DNA from: Cladorhizidae sp. MBARI D1340-BT2
Taxonomy: Eukaryota; Porifera; Demospongiae; Poecilosclerida; Cladorhizidae
Assembly: GCA_028752905.1 (NCBI GenBank)
Contig: JAQNBH010000013.1
Span: 41,917,907 to 41,981,906 of the forward strand
Reading direction: 5' to 3'
Length of the DNA: 64,000 bases
Position 1 is the stretch's first letter. Every line of letters begins with the position of its first letter. A program made the translations under genes and the position numbers. The notes below the pieces were generated by a model. The model worked only from the letters and a program-made list of their open reading frames with translations, was not told the DNA's origin and ran no database searches. This document shows positions 54,508-64,000 of this stretch, in pieces.

Positions 54508-55754
54508 CAACACTTCATGCAGCCATCACTTCCTAACAAACACTTCATGCAGCCATCACTTCCTAACAAACACTTCATGCAGCCATCACTTCCTAACAAA
54601 CACTTCATGCAGCCATCACTTCCTAACAAACACTTCATGCAGCCATCACTTCCTAACAAACACTTCATGCAGCCATCACTTCCTAACAAACACTTCATGC
54701 AGCCATCACTTCCTAACAAACACTTCATGCAGCCATCACTTCCTAACAAACACTTCATGCAGCCATCACTTCCTAACAAACACTTCATGCAGCCATCACT
54801 TCCGAACAAACACTTCATGTAGCCATCACTTCCTAACAAACACTTCATGCAGCCATCACTTCCTAACAAACACTTCATGCAGCCATCACTTCCGAACAAA
54901 CACTTCATGCAGCCATCACTTCCTAACAAACACTTCATGCAGCCATCATGTCCTAACAAACACTTCATGCAGCCATCACTTCCTAACAAACACTTCATGA
55001 GCCATCACTTCCTAACAAACACTTCATGCAGCCATCACTTCCTAACAAACACTTCATGCAGCCATCACTTCCTAACAAACACTTCATGAGCCATCACTTC
55101 CTAACAAACACTTCATGCAGCCATCACTTCCTCACAAACACTTCATGCAGCCATCACTTCCTAACAAACACTTCATGCAGCCATCACTTCCTAACAAACA
55201 CTTCATGAGCCATCACTTCCTAACAAACACTTCATGCAGCCATCACTTCCTAACAAACACTTCATGAGCCATCACTTCCTAACAAACACTTCATGCAGCC
55301 ATCACTTCCTCACAAACACTTCATGCAGCCATCACTTCCTAACAAACACTTCATGCAGCCATCACTTCCTAACAAACACTTCATGAGCCATCACTTCCTA
55401 ACAAACACTTCATGAGCCATCACTTCCTAACAAACACTTCATGCAGCCATCACTTCCTCACAAACACTTCATGCAGCCATCACTTCCTAACAAACACTTC
55501 ATGCAGCCATCACTTCCTAACAAACACTTCATGAGCCATCACTTCCTAACAAACACTTCATGCAGCCATCACTTCCTAACAAACACTTCATGCAGCCATC
55601 ACTTCCTAACAAACACTTCATGCAGCCATCACTTCCTAACAAACACTTCATGCAGCCATCACTTCCTCACAAACACTTCATGCAGCCATCACTTCCTAAC
55701 AAACACTTCATGCAGCCATCACTTCCTAACAACACTTCATGCAGCCATCACTTC
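54508..55754. repeat. 30-bp minisatellite, about 41 units
   Basis: Unit AAACACTTCATGCAGCCATC plus ACTTCCTAAC. The first ~16 units (to ~54,995) are exactly 30 bp. After that, 29-bp units lacking C (TTCATGAGCC) are interspersed, which shifts frames. Variants TCCGAAC, TCCTCAC and CATGTCC mark sub-blocks that repeat as higher-order groups. Not a CRISPR array: there are no unique spacers. Confidence 0.95.
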
Positions 55755-57154
55755 CCAGAGTCAAGCATGTGTAGGGATATAAATAAATGTGGCCTGAAGT
55801 GCTTCAGCTCATACTCAACAAACACAAATTGAAATACTCACAGAAATAATTAAACAAATACTTTTCCCATATTTTTTTGGCCGGACCGATCCTGAAGACC
55901 TAATCTCACGAGCTAGTCGAAGAAGGAGCTGAAGTAGTGAATGCCAGGCTTGAGAGGCGAGCAAGGAAAAAGAAAAAGCTGGAGCATCTTCATGAACTGA
56001 CTAGCTGTGGTACCATCCTTTTCTGTCAGCCATGCAGCCCATTCTCACCTGCCTGTGCAGCAATAAATTAATAAATAAATAATTCTAAAAAATGGGTTGG
56101 GGGTGGGAGGGAGGGTGGGAGGGGGTATGAGGGTCTATGGGGGAGCTGGTTTTGGGGGCTAGGGTTTATCATGGTTTTGGGGGTTATTGTTGGGTCCTAT
56201 TTCAGCTTGTCTGCTATATATCTGGCAAGGGAACACGTCAGCTATTAAGCATGCAGCCAATTCTCTCTTGCACAGCACAGCCAGACCAGTCTTGCTTCCA
56301 ATCTGCTGCCGGGCGCTATCTCGACCGCTTCTTCACTATGACGACCATTCTCGGTTTATGTTAGCCCACATTATTTATGATACTTGACCCCTTCACACAC
56401 AAAAAATATATTCTTATGTGTGAAGGAATGTGAATAAATAAATAGGTACATCAATGATAGAAACATATATATATATATATATGAAACATACATCGAGAGA
56501 TACAGTGTACATATAAAGATACATTCATAGATAGAAACATACACATACATATATATATATACATAGATAGAAACACATATATAGACATAAAGGTACATAC
56601 AAAGATAGAAACATACATATATATATATAATATGATAGAGGTATATATATATACATAGATAGATAGATAGATACACCATGGGTACAATATCCCCCGTCAG
56701 GAACACCCCCACATCACATGTCTGCATGGGTACAATATCCCCAGTCAGGAACACCCCCACATGTCTGCGTGGGTACAATATCCCCAGTCAGGAACACCCC
56801 CACATGTCTGCATGGGTACAATATCCCCAGTCAGACACAACAACAAACAGTGCCCATTGCCTATTCCAAAGTAGCTCATTAGATGGAAATAACAACAGAG
56901 ACAGTTAAAGATGAGACATACGGGAAGTTCTGAGTACTGGTCTGAAATATTTTGAGTTTTGAGTTTTAAAACGAGTGCCTGTGGATGTGGTGAAAACAAG
57001 TGGTAATTAACAACAGGGGCCTGAAGCCAGGGGACGTAGCTAATAGGCAGTTTGAATTGAAGAGAGATGCCCATGGCACCCGTGGAAGAGCTCCTGAGGG
57101 CCTCTCATGACACCACCACAAAATAAAGGAAGGAAGAAAGATGAGAAGTGAAGA
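55755..57154. other. Non-coding with GATA/TA microsatellites and a 43-bp tandem repeat
   Basis: A short open stretch at ~55,907-56,000 (HELVEEGAEVVNARLERR, then ARKKKKLEHLHELTS) looks coding-like but is too short to call. G-rich 56,096-56,150; TA/GATA-type microsatellite 56,465-56,675; 43-bp tandem repeat at 56,679-56,830 (TGGGTACAATATCCCC(A/C)GTC, ~3.6 units). Confidence 0.5.
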
Positions 57155-57404
<250 letters not shown>

Positions 57405-57406
<2 letters not shown>

Positions 57407-57763
57407 AAGAGACATCGACAACAACAATACACACACATACAAAGCTAAACCAACGTCCCATATTATAGTACTCCATATTCTAGCACACATAACAACTGAC
57501 CTCTTGGGTCAGCAAGCTGTAAGACAGCAAGTTCTCACCCACCGAGTTCTCCAACAACACAATGGCCATAAACTTGTCACCCATAGTGCTCCTGATCCTT
57601 GACCCCGGAATAGTGGCCAAATTGATGACGCAGTCTTGATGATGTCATCAGTTGAAGGGAGTGAATATGTAGGCAGTGCGTCATTAACATCTTGAGAGAT
57701 GCTCCATCAAGGCCTTTTATCTATATACACAATAATAATATAATAATAGCAATAATAATAACA

Positions 57764-57806
<43 letters not shown>

Positions 57807-57949
57807 CAACAACAACAACAACAACATAATAAGAAGAATAATAGCACTAATAATAAGCAATAATAATAATAGGATAAAGATTATAAAGAGGATACCACGT
57901 GCATCTCGCTCCCAAGCAGCCTTGAAGTTAGCAGCCATCATTAATGACT
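57405..57949. other. Non-coding with TAA/CAA microsatellite
   Basis: Compound microsatellite at 57,727-57,873. No gene recognised before the LINE relic. Confidence 0.55.
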
Positions 57950-59160
57950 TGCGTTGGATATGGATAAGCTTCATAAATGGGGTAGGGTATTTAAATTTGC
58001 TCCTTGTTGTTTAAGAGTTCCTAGCAGGGGTGTGCCCAAAAGAAGCCTTGCCTCACATATAAACTCCTTCATTCGGGATGAAGCATACCCAACTCAGACC
58101 CATGTCCCAGGGAATAAGAAAGCCCATTTTAATAAAGATCCTTGGATTTGCTTTGCAAGTCTGTTTCATCCAAATTGGAGGAGGGTGATTTCAAGGAAGC
58201 AATCCGTCTTGCAAGCTCTGAGGATTCTCTAGCAAGTTTTGATGAGAACACACTCAACAGGCTCAAAGACAAGCATCCCTCACCTGACCACAATACATCT
58301 CTGCCCCCTCCTCCAGTCTTTGATGAAAGTGTCTGTTTCCAAGTTTCTGAGAAGTTGATCGTAAAGGCTATTCGATCATTTCCTTGTGGGTCCGCTGGGG
58401 TTCCCGATGGCCTACGTCCGCAGCATCTGAAGGACATAATCATAGATGCATCTCAATGTAATAGCGTGAACCTGATTAAAGCCTTGACATAATTTGCAAA
58501 TCAGGTTCTTGCAGGTAGAACTCCCTTTCCTGTGCGACAGTTTTTTTTTGGTGCCTCCTTAGTTGCCCTCAATAAGAAGGATGGGGTGTGAGGCCCATAG
58601 CGGTCGGTTGCATGCTGAGACGCTTAATTGCCAAGGTTTCTAGCAATATGTTGAAAGAGGCTATGAGTGGACTTCTTGCACCTTCTCAGCTTGGTTATGG
58701 TGCTAAGCTCGGTGCAGAAGCTACGGTCCATGCAGCCAGAGTTTATCTCCAGTCCCTTCAACCGGGTAATGTCCTGCTTAAACTTGACTTTCATAATGCA
58801 TTCAACTCAATCCATCGGGATAAAATGCTGGCAGCTACTGAGGAATTTGCACCTGAAATTTACACCTACAGATGTGCACTCTGTTGACAGCTCACCCTCC
58901 TCTCTTTTCTTTGGAAGTGACATTATTGATTCTGCAGTAGTTCAACGGGGAGATCCATTGGACCCACTTCTTTTCTGTCTAACCGTTCACAGTTTCTTGA
59001 GGCATTTAAAGTCAGAGTTCAATGTGTTTTACCTGGATGACGGAACTCTGGGTGGTTTGCTGTCAAATGTCGTTGCTGATTTTCGTAGCATAGAACATGA
59101 GGCTGGGAGAGTGGGTTTACAGTTGAACCGTAGCAAGTGTGAGATCATCAGTCACGACCC
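57950..59160 (+). pseudogene. R2-type LINE relic (N-terminal region and RT), plus strand
   Basis: Reads FKFAPCCLRVPSRGVPKRSL, then KLEEGDFKEAIRLASSED, IRSFPCGSAGVPDGLRPQHL (RT opening), RPIAVGCMLRRLIAKV, QLGYGAKLGAEATVHAARVY, LKLDFHNAFNSIHRDKM and DPLDPLLFCLTVH. VFYLDDGTLGG carries an intact YLDD catalytic box (59,030-59,041). LNRSKCEIISHD follows. Frameshifts occur near 58,140, 58,500 and 58,880. The same family as 49,165-51,150 but opposite orientation and complementary portion. It ends abruptly at the Gypsy-derived array. Confidence 0.82.
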
Positions 59161-59540
59161 GGTTAAACAGAGCCCCAAGCATGTTCACAGCCAGACATGT
59201 GGCACTACCCCTACATGACAGGGTTAAACAGAGCCCCAAGCATGTTTACAGCCAGACATGTGGCACTAACCCCTACATGACAGGGTTAAACAGAGCCCCT
59301 AGCATGTTCACAGCCAGACATGTGGCACTAACCCCTACATGACAGGGTTAAACAGAGCCCCTAGCATGTTCACAGCCAGACATGTGGCACTACCCCTACA
59401 TGACAGGGTTAAACAGAGCTCCAAGCATGTTCACAGCCAGACATGTGGCACTACCCCTACATGACAGGGTTAAACAGAGCCCCATGCATGTTCACAGCCA
59501 GACATGTGGCACTACCCCTACATGACAGGGTTAAACAGGA
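59160..59540 (+). repeat. 61-62-bp tandem array seeded by Gypsy RT N-terminus
   Basis: Units begin GGTTAAACAGAGCCCCAAGC at 59,160, 59,222, 59,284, 59,346, 59,408 and 59,469. In frame each unit reads (M)FTARHVALPLHDRVKQ, the segment just before the first conserved block of Ty3/Gypsy RT. The final unit continues into real RT sequence. Confidence 0.85.
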
Positions 59541-59616
59541 ACTACACAGACTGGAAACACTAGGAGTGATATCCAAAGTGATATCCAAAGTGTGCGGGAT
59601 AGTCGCGGTCCCAAAG
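59529..59616 (+). pseudogene. Gypsy RT first block
   Basis: Reads DRVKQELHRLETLGVISK, with a small duplication (VISKVISK), then CGIVAVPKK: the opening of the Ty3/Gypsy RT domain (VK.EL.RLE..GVI.KV...VVVPKK). It breaks at the RNase-H array, so the rest of the RT is missing. Confidence 0.8.
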
Positions 59617-59945
59617 AAACTGACCATAAACCTTGTTAGGCATAGTATACTAGTAATGGATGATAGTATACTAGTAATGCTTGAAACTGACCATAAACCT
59701 TGTTAGGCATAGTATACTAGTAATGGATGTTAGTATACTAGTAAGGCTTGAAACTGACCATAAACCTGGTTAGGCATAGTATACTAGTAATGGTTGTTAG
59801 TATACTAGTAAGGCTTGAAACTGACCATAAACCTTGTTAGGCATAGTATACTAGTAATGGATGTTAGTATACAAGTAAGGCTTGAAACTGACCATAAACC
59901 TTGTTAGGCATAGTATACTAGTAATGGATGTTAGGCATAGTATAT
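59617..59945 (+). repeat. RNase-H-motif tandem array (third occurrence)
   Basis: Five units of AAACTGACCATAAACCTTGT with ATAGTATACTAGTAATGG, same as 22,133-22,521. Joined directly to the VPKK codons, so the RT palm is deleted between them. Confidence 0.8.
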
Positions 59946-60395
59946 ATACTATTAAACCTCAGCTAGGAACAAAATACCTGGATAGGGTACCACCAAGAGT
60001 ACTAAGGTTCTGTTTGCACCTTGCAAGGTTTGTCTAGCCTGTACCAGGCAAACTACTCTACACAGCAGACATCTTGTCAAGAACCCCAACAGATTCTGAC
60101 ATGAGTGAACAAGCAGCAGAACCTACTTGTTCAGTTGTCACGAACTACTGCTGCAATGGCTGGCCACACAAAAGGAAAGTCAAGCAGGCAGTCAAACCCT
60201 GCTTACAAGACTGCGGAGAACTTGCTATTGGGCAAGGTCTCCAACTCCATAGATGAAGGCTAGTGGCTCCAAGAAATCTGCACATGCAAAGACTCCAGAA
60301 GCTGCAGGTCAGTCACCATGGCATGCAGCATCAACGAGCAAGGTCATCAGTGTGGAGGCTGGCACTTCTCAAGACATAAACACCTGGTGAAGGAA
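59946..60395 (+). pseudogene. Gypsy RNase H end and integrase zinc-finger fragment, second copy
   Basis: Parallel to 24,600-25,019 but without the Ulp1 element before it. Reads LGTKYLDRVPPRVLRF, then SRTPTDSDMSEQAAEPT, CCNGWPHKRKVKQAVKP, a shift, HHGMQHQRARSSVWRLA and a stop. An 11-bp insertion (CCAAGAAATCT) after GTGGCT breaks the frame relative to the other copy. The continuation, KHLVKECEHVHRNSLP, retains the Cys of the zinc motif. Confidence 0.75.
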
Positions 60396-60429
60396 TGTGA
60401 GCATGTGCATAGGAATTCACTCCCAGAAG

Positions 60430-60790
60430 TGGGCCACTCATCACATTCAGGCTACCTGCCTATCCCTGGCAGAGGGTGGCATCAGACCTGTGTGCTCTCA
60501 CATTCAGACTACCTGCTTATCCCTGACAGAGGGTGGCATCAGACCTGTGTGCTCTCACATTCAGACTACCTGCCTATGCCTGGCAGAGGGTGGCAACAGA
60601 CCTGTGTGCTCTCACATTCAGGCTACCTGGCAGAGGGTGGCATCAGACCTGTGTGCTCTCACATTCAGACTACCTGCCTATGCCTGGCAGAGGGTGGCAA
60701 CAGACCTGTGTGCTCTCACATTCAGGCTACCTGGCAGAGGGTAGCATCAGACCTGTGTGCTCTCACATCCAGGCTATAGTACCTGACTAT
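60430..60790 (+). repeat. Tandem array seeded by Gypsy integrase core start
   Basis: Repeats of CCTGGCAGAGGGTGGCATCA / GACCTGTGTGCTCTCACATT with spacers of two lengths (units ~69 and ~57 bp, alternating). In frame they read PWQRVASDLCAL, i.e. the start of the integrase catalytic core with its first Asp. The last unit leads into the intact core sequence. Confidence 0.8.
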
Positions 60791-61480
60791 CCCTGGCAGA
60801 GGGTGGCATCAGATGTGTGTGCCCTCAGAGGTAAAAACTACATCCTTATTGTTGACTATTGCTCAAGATATTTAGAGGTCATCAAACTGTCAAATACGAT
60901 GTCATCCAGAATTATCCAATCATTCAAGACAGTGTTCTCAAGTCATGAGATTCCAGAAATGGTATGAGCAACAATCTCACCCAATACTCGTGCAATGAAT
61001 TTGTAGAGATTGCAAAGTCTTATGATTTCTGCCCCGTCACTGCAGCTCCCATTCCCCCCAGTGTAATGGAAAAGGGGGGAGAGGAGACAGTGAAAAAGCT
61101 ATTGAGAGGATCAGCAGATCCATACATGGCCTACTTATGTATAGTTCAACACCTTCCCTTGGTGTGACCTCTCACCTGCGCAACTCTCAATGGGAAGGGC
61201 AAATATCCCTCAACTGCCAGAGCAACTGATCCCAAAATGGACTATCTCCAACAGACATTCCAGAACAATCAGTTCAAGATTAAACATAAGAGAGACTTTG
61301 ATGGCCGACACCGAGGTCAAGGAATACCACAGCTACCAGAGATTCCCTAGTATGGACTAGCACAGATGGCCAGACAAGAACAAGTTGTCTCGCATGCAGA
61401 CACCCCTAGGGCATATCTACCTCGTCAACACCTCCAGGGGTCTAGTGAGAAGGAATTGCCGAGACATAAATGAGACCGGA
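60780..61480 (+). pseudogene. Gypsy integrase core and C-terminus
   Basis: Reads DYPWQRVASDVCALRGKNYI, LIVDYCSRYLEVIKLSNT, FSSHEIPEM, then after a shift YSCNEFVEIAKSYDFC and EKGGEETVKKLLRGSADPY. Further on come KYPSTARATDPKMDYLQQTF, RDFDGRHRGQGIPQLPEIP and TSRGLVRRNCRDINE. This is a Ty3/Gypsy integrase from core to C-terminus with frameshifts and stops. The second Asp region (DNGPQ) is lost at a junction near 60,965. Confidence 0.8.
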
Positions 61481-61720
61481 GAAACCCACAGACTCGAGCA
61501 ACAGGGAAGAAGCCAACCCAACACACCCTCACCAAATAATAACTACATTAAGAACTGGGACCACCATCCACCCCCTGACAGACTTTGCAGTCTTGGGGGA
61601 AAGGGAGGTGTGTCAATACCATTGCCACCCACATGTGTTGATGACTAATTGCGTAAGACTAAAGAGAGTCTATTATTATATGGAATGTGTTGTTTGATGT
61701 ATATCTGGATGTGTGCTCAG
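61481..61720. other. Sequence between Gypsy relic and Harbinger element
   Basis: Likely trailing Gypsy sequence to ~61,550 and possibly LTR-like AT-rich sequence after it; no LTR pair identified. Confidence 0.3.
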
Positions 61721-61751
61721 TTAAGGCATGTCCACACTGGGACCACTATTG

Positions 61752-62260
61752 ACCTAGATCTGATCTTGATAAGTGGGATCTAGATCTGATCTTGATAAGT
61801 GGGATCTAGATCTGATCTTGATAAGTGGGATCTAGATCTGATCTTGATAAGTGGGATCTAGATCTGATCTTGATAAGTGGGATCTAGATCTGATCTTGAT
61901 AAGTGGGATCTAGATCTGATCTTGATAAGTGGGATCTAGATCTGATCTTGATAAGTGGGATCTAGATCTGATCTTGATAAGTGGGATCTAGATCTGATCT
62001 TGATAAGTGGGATCTAGATCTGATCTTGATAAGTGGGATCTAGATCTGAACTTGATAAGTGGGATCTAGATCTGATCTTGATAAGTGGGATCTAGATCTG
62101 ATCTTGATAAGTGGGATCTAGATCTGATCTTGATAAGTGGGATCTAGATCTGATCTTGATAAGTGGGACCTAGATCTGATCTTGATAAGTGGGATCTAGA
62201 TCTGATCTTGATAAGTGGGATCTAGATCTGATCTTGATAAGTGGGATCTAGATCTGATCT
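61752..62260. repeat. 26-bp minisatellite inside the left Harbinger TIR, about 19.5 units
   Basis: Unit GATCTAGATCTGATCTTGAT plus AAGTGG. It lies between the outer (61,724) and inner (62,263) parts of the left TIR. The right TIR has only ~40 bp between the same two parts, so about 500 bp of array was gained. Confidence 0.9.
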
Positions 62261-62470
62261 GGATAAATCCTGTCTGCACTGCAAAAATGAACAACCACAA
62301 TTAAAAGCATTTAAAAGCATTTTACACCTCAAGCAGCTGTCACATGACATGACAGCTGGTATCACTCACATGACTGCTGCTAGTGTACTTGTACTTGAAG
62401 ATGGATATGTCCTGGCTCTGTGTGTTCTTTCTATATTATATCACCACTGTGCTTCCCTCACTATTTGCAG

Positions 62471-62937
62471 GTACATGATGGACGTGTTTTTGGTAATTCG
62501 GCATTTTATAGAAATGCATGCAATGGGTCTTTGTTTCCCAACTGGACAAAACTCTTCAATGACGTTGAAGTGCCACTTGTTGTTCTGGGTGATCCAGCAT
62601 ATCCACTTCTACCATGGTGAAGCCCTACTTGGAGACATCCAGTACACCAGAAGAACTGAACTTTAATTATAGGCAAAGCAGGGCAAGGATGGTGGTGGAC
62701 AATGCTTTTGGTCGGTTAAAGGGCCGATGGCGATGTCTACTGAAGAGAATAGACTCGAACTTGGCCAATGTACCAAGCATTGTTAGTTCATGCATAGTAT
62801 TGCACAACGTGTGTGAGATCTATGGTGATCATTGTCAAGATAACTGGCTCAATCGGGAAGGCAGTGCAAGTGGAAGTGTATCAACCACAGCAGCAAGCAG
62901 TGGCACAGCTACAGCCATCAGAGACAAACTGCACTAA
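62471..62937 (+). pseudogene. Harbinger (HARBI1-like) transposase, last exon, broken
   Basis: After an acceptor (CTCACTATTTGCAG) the plus strand reads HDGRVFGNSAFYRN, LFPNWTKLFNDVEVPLVV and LGDPAYPLLPW with the second catalytic Asp. After a net frameshift at ~62,615 come KPYLETSSTPEEL, NYRQSRARMVVDNAFGRLKG and CIVLHNVCEIYGD. The catalytic Glu of the VENAFGRLK motif is Asp here. The upstream exon(s) with the first Asp are not found. Both the frameshift and the Glu-to-Asp change predict an inactive enzyme. Confidence 0.85.
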
Positions 62938-63094
62938 CAATTAGCAGATCAGAATGGTTTATCATAGTATATAAATAAAATTGAATAACACGATAATAAG
63001 CTATGGTGAAGGTGAATAGTGGCGAGGGAAGTTAGGAGATGAAAAATAAGTTGGTGGTAGTGGTAGAGATGGGAAAGGTGCAAGGGGAAAGGGT

Positions 63095-63116
63095 GGGTGG
63101 GGGGGGGGGGGGGGGG
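63095..63116. repeat. Poly-G run inside Harbinger element
   Basis: An approximately 18-base G run in a G-rich tract between the two Harbinger genes; low complexity. Confidence 0.7.
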
Positions 63117-63135
63117 AAGAGAAGTGTGGAAACTA

Positions 63136-63815
63136 TTAGGAGGGTACGTGGATGGTGGAGGATAATAACATGGCCATCATGCGTTCCTCGTGCTTCTCTT
63201 CCCTTTCCCTCCTCTTCGCCTCTAGTGCTAGCTCCTTCGCTTGCAGTTCTGCTTCCCTCTCTGCAGCACGCTCCTCCCTCTCAGCTGCACGCTCCTCTGC
63301 CAGTTGGAAGATTGCAGCAAGCTCCCTCAGCCCACTGTCTTCATGCCGGCGTTTTTGTCCTACCGGTTTAAAAGGAATAGTTAACACTGTATTGTACAAA
63401 CTTCTAAATACAAACCTTTCTTTCGAGCCGTCAGTGCCTCTCTTCTGTGCTGAGAACTCAAGGTACCTAATAAATTAAATTCATCATTAATATTGTAAAA
63501 CAGCGAGCAAAACCAAAAAACTTAAAATGCTTATAGATATACGGTCAAAACCAAAAAGCTTACCTTCCTATACCTCTGGGTGAGGTTCTTTACTTTCGTT
63601 TTACATTGTTGCCACGTCCGCTCGTGTCCCAGGTCTTTCATGGCTTGGGCAATACGCTGGTACACCGACCTGTTCCTGGCCACGCCATCTAACTGAGCCT
63701 GAACATCCTCATCCCCCCAGATTCCTACCAAAGCCTTCGTCTCCTCCAAGTCCAACCAGCTGCCATAACTGTTTTGTATCGCTAGCCGCGTTTTTGTCAC
63801 GTGAGAATGCCACAC
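63136..63815 (-). CDS. Harbinger Myb/SANT-like DNA-binding protein, three exons
   Basis: Proposed exons 63,815-63,564, 63,449-63,416 and 63,359-63,136 total 510 nt with consistent phase (0 then 1), encoding 169 residues. Donors GTAAGC and GTTTGT, acceptors CTCAG and GGTAG. The N-terminus is a trihelix/Myb-like domain with regularly spaced Trp (SWLDLEETKALVGIWGDED, then YQRIAQAMKDLGHERTWQQC and KVKNLTQRYRK). The C-terminus after GQKRRHEDSGLRELAAIF is a charged helix of EERAAERE repeats, probably coiled coil. In active Harbinger elements this protein binds the transposon ends and helps the transposase enter the nucleus. Unlike the neighbouring transposase it appears intact. The exon 2 choice rests on phase alone. 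Confidence 0.65.
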
Positions 63816-64000
63816 CCACCATATATTTCACTCGGATAGCGATCGGATCTACCTACCCCGGGTGGACCAGTCGGATCGCGATCGGATCGTACCCGGAAAA
63901 ATGTGAGTGCAGTGCGGACAGGATTTATATCGATCGGATGTAGATCGTTGGTATAGTGCGGACAGGCCTTTACTCAATACCACAAAGGGCAAGGGTCAAC

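Larger units (their letters stand above)
61724..63969. mobile_element. Complete PIF/Harbinger transposon with TTA target duplication
   Basis: Left end AGGCATGTCCACACT and reverse-complemented right end AGGCCTGTCCGCACT match 13 of 15 bases, flanked by TTA on both sides (61,721-61,723 and 63,970-63,972), the usual Harbinger target. Inner TIR parts also match: ATAAATCCTGTCTGCACTGC (62,263-62,282) pairs with 63,909-63,928. Contains a broken transposase (plus) and a Myb-like gene (minus), the classic Harbinger pair, in convergent orientation. Confidence 0.88.

Noticed and set aside
54508..55754. CRISPR-like array of 30-bp repeats
   Set aside because: Units are head-to-tail without unique spacers and the locus is eukaryotic; it is a minisatellite.
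55907..56000. Charged open stretch reading LVEEGAEVVNARLERRARKK
   Set aside because: Coding-like, but only ~45 codons with no splice or start support; kept only as a note.
61752..62260. CRISPR or operator array
   Set aside because: 26-bp units are contiguous with no spacers; it lies inside a Harbinger TIR.

Overview
The window is metazoan-type genomic DNA: GT-AG introns, AATAAA polyadenylation signals, a RING/B-box/filamin/NHL TRIM gene, and dense transposon relics and minisatellites. The mixture (TRIM-NHL gene, KIAA1586/ZBED-like hAT, GIY-YIG Penelope, Harbinger with a Myb partner, Ty3/Gypsy, R2-type LINE) suggests an invertebrate and most probably a demosponge. That placement is inference from general resemblance, not from a search. 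There are no prokaryotic operons, CRISPR arrays, rRNA genes or tRNA genes that I can see.

The dominant structure is a near-perfect ~20 kb direct duplication. Block A (1-20,462) recurs as block A' (27,567-about 47,868). Each block holds, in order: a two-exon gene for a small predicted secreted protein (minus), an intact single-exon 737-aa TRIM gene (minus), a LINE reverse-transcriptase relic with a 31-bp minisatellite, a 57-bp minisatellite ending in a 149-bp foldback element, a pogo transposase fragment, a Penelope GIY-YIG relic with a hammerhead-ribozyme-like motif, a 66-bp minisatellite, a very long TAA microsatellite, a transporter-like exon, an intact hAT transposon (728-aa transposase), a decayed second hAT, and a 76-bp minisatellite. 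I found only about eight substitutions plus simple-repeat length changes over the first 17.6 kb. The last ~2 kb, inside the second hAT, is visibly more divergent. This may be a recent segmental duplication or an assembly duplication of two haplotypes.

Block B (20,463-27,566) separates the copies. It starts with a third copy of the 57-bp-minisatellite/foldback segment and continues with Ty3/Gypsy pol debris. The debris is interrupted by a 1.5 kb element with 150-200 bp terminal inverted repeats that carries a broken Ulp1-like (C48) cysteine protease. The block ends in 44-bp and 27-bp minisatellites.

Block C (47,868-64,000) holds a lone SPAK/OSR1-like kinase exon, two oppositely oriented relics of one R2-type LINE family, a 1.25 kb 30-bp minisatellite, a second set of Gypsy pol debris in which several conserved pol motifs have become tandem arrays, and a complete PIF/Harbinger element (61,724-63,969). 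The Harbinger element has TTA target duplications, a broken transposase and an apparently intact three-exon Myb-like gene.

Only the TRIM gene and the small secreted-protein gene (two copies each) look like host genes with whole reading frames. The intact transposon genes are the hAT transposase (two copies) and the Harbinger Myb-like gene.
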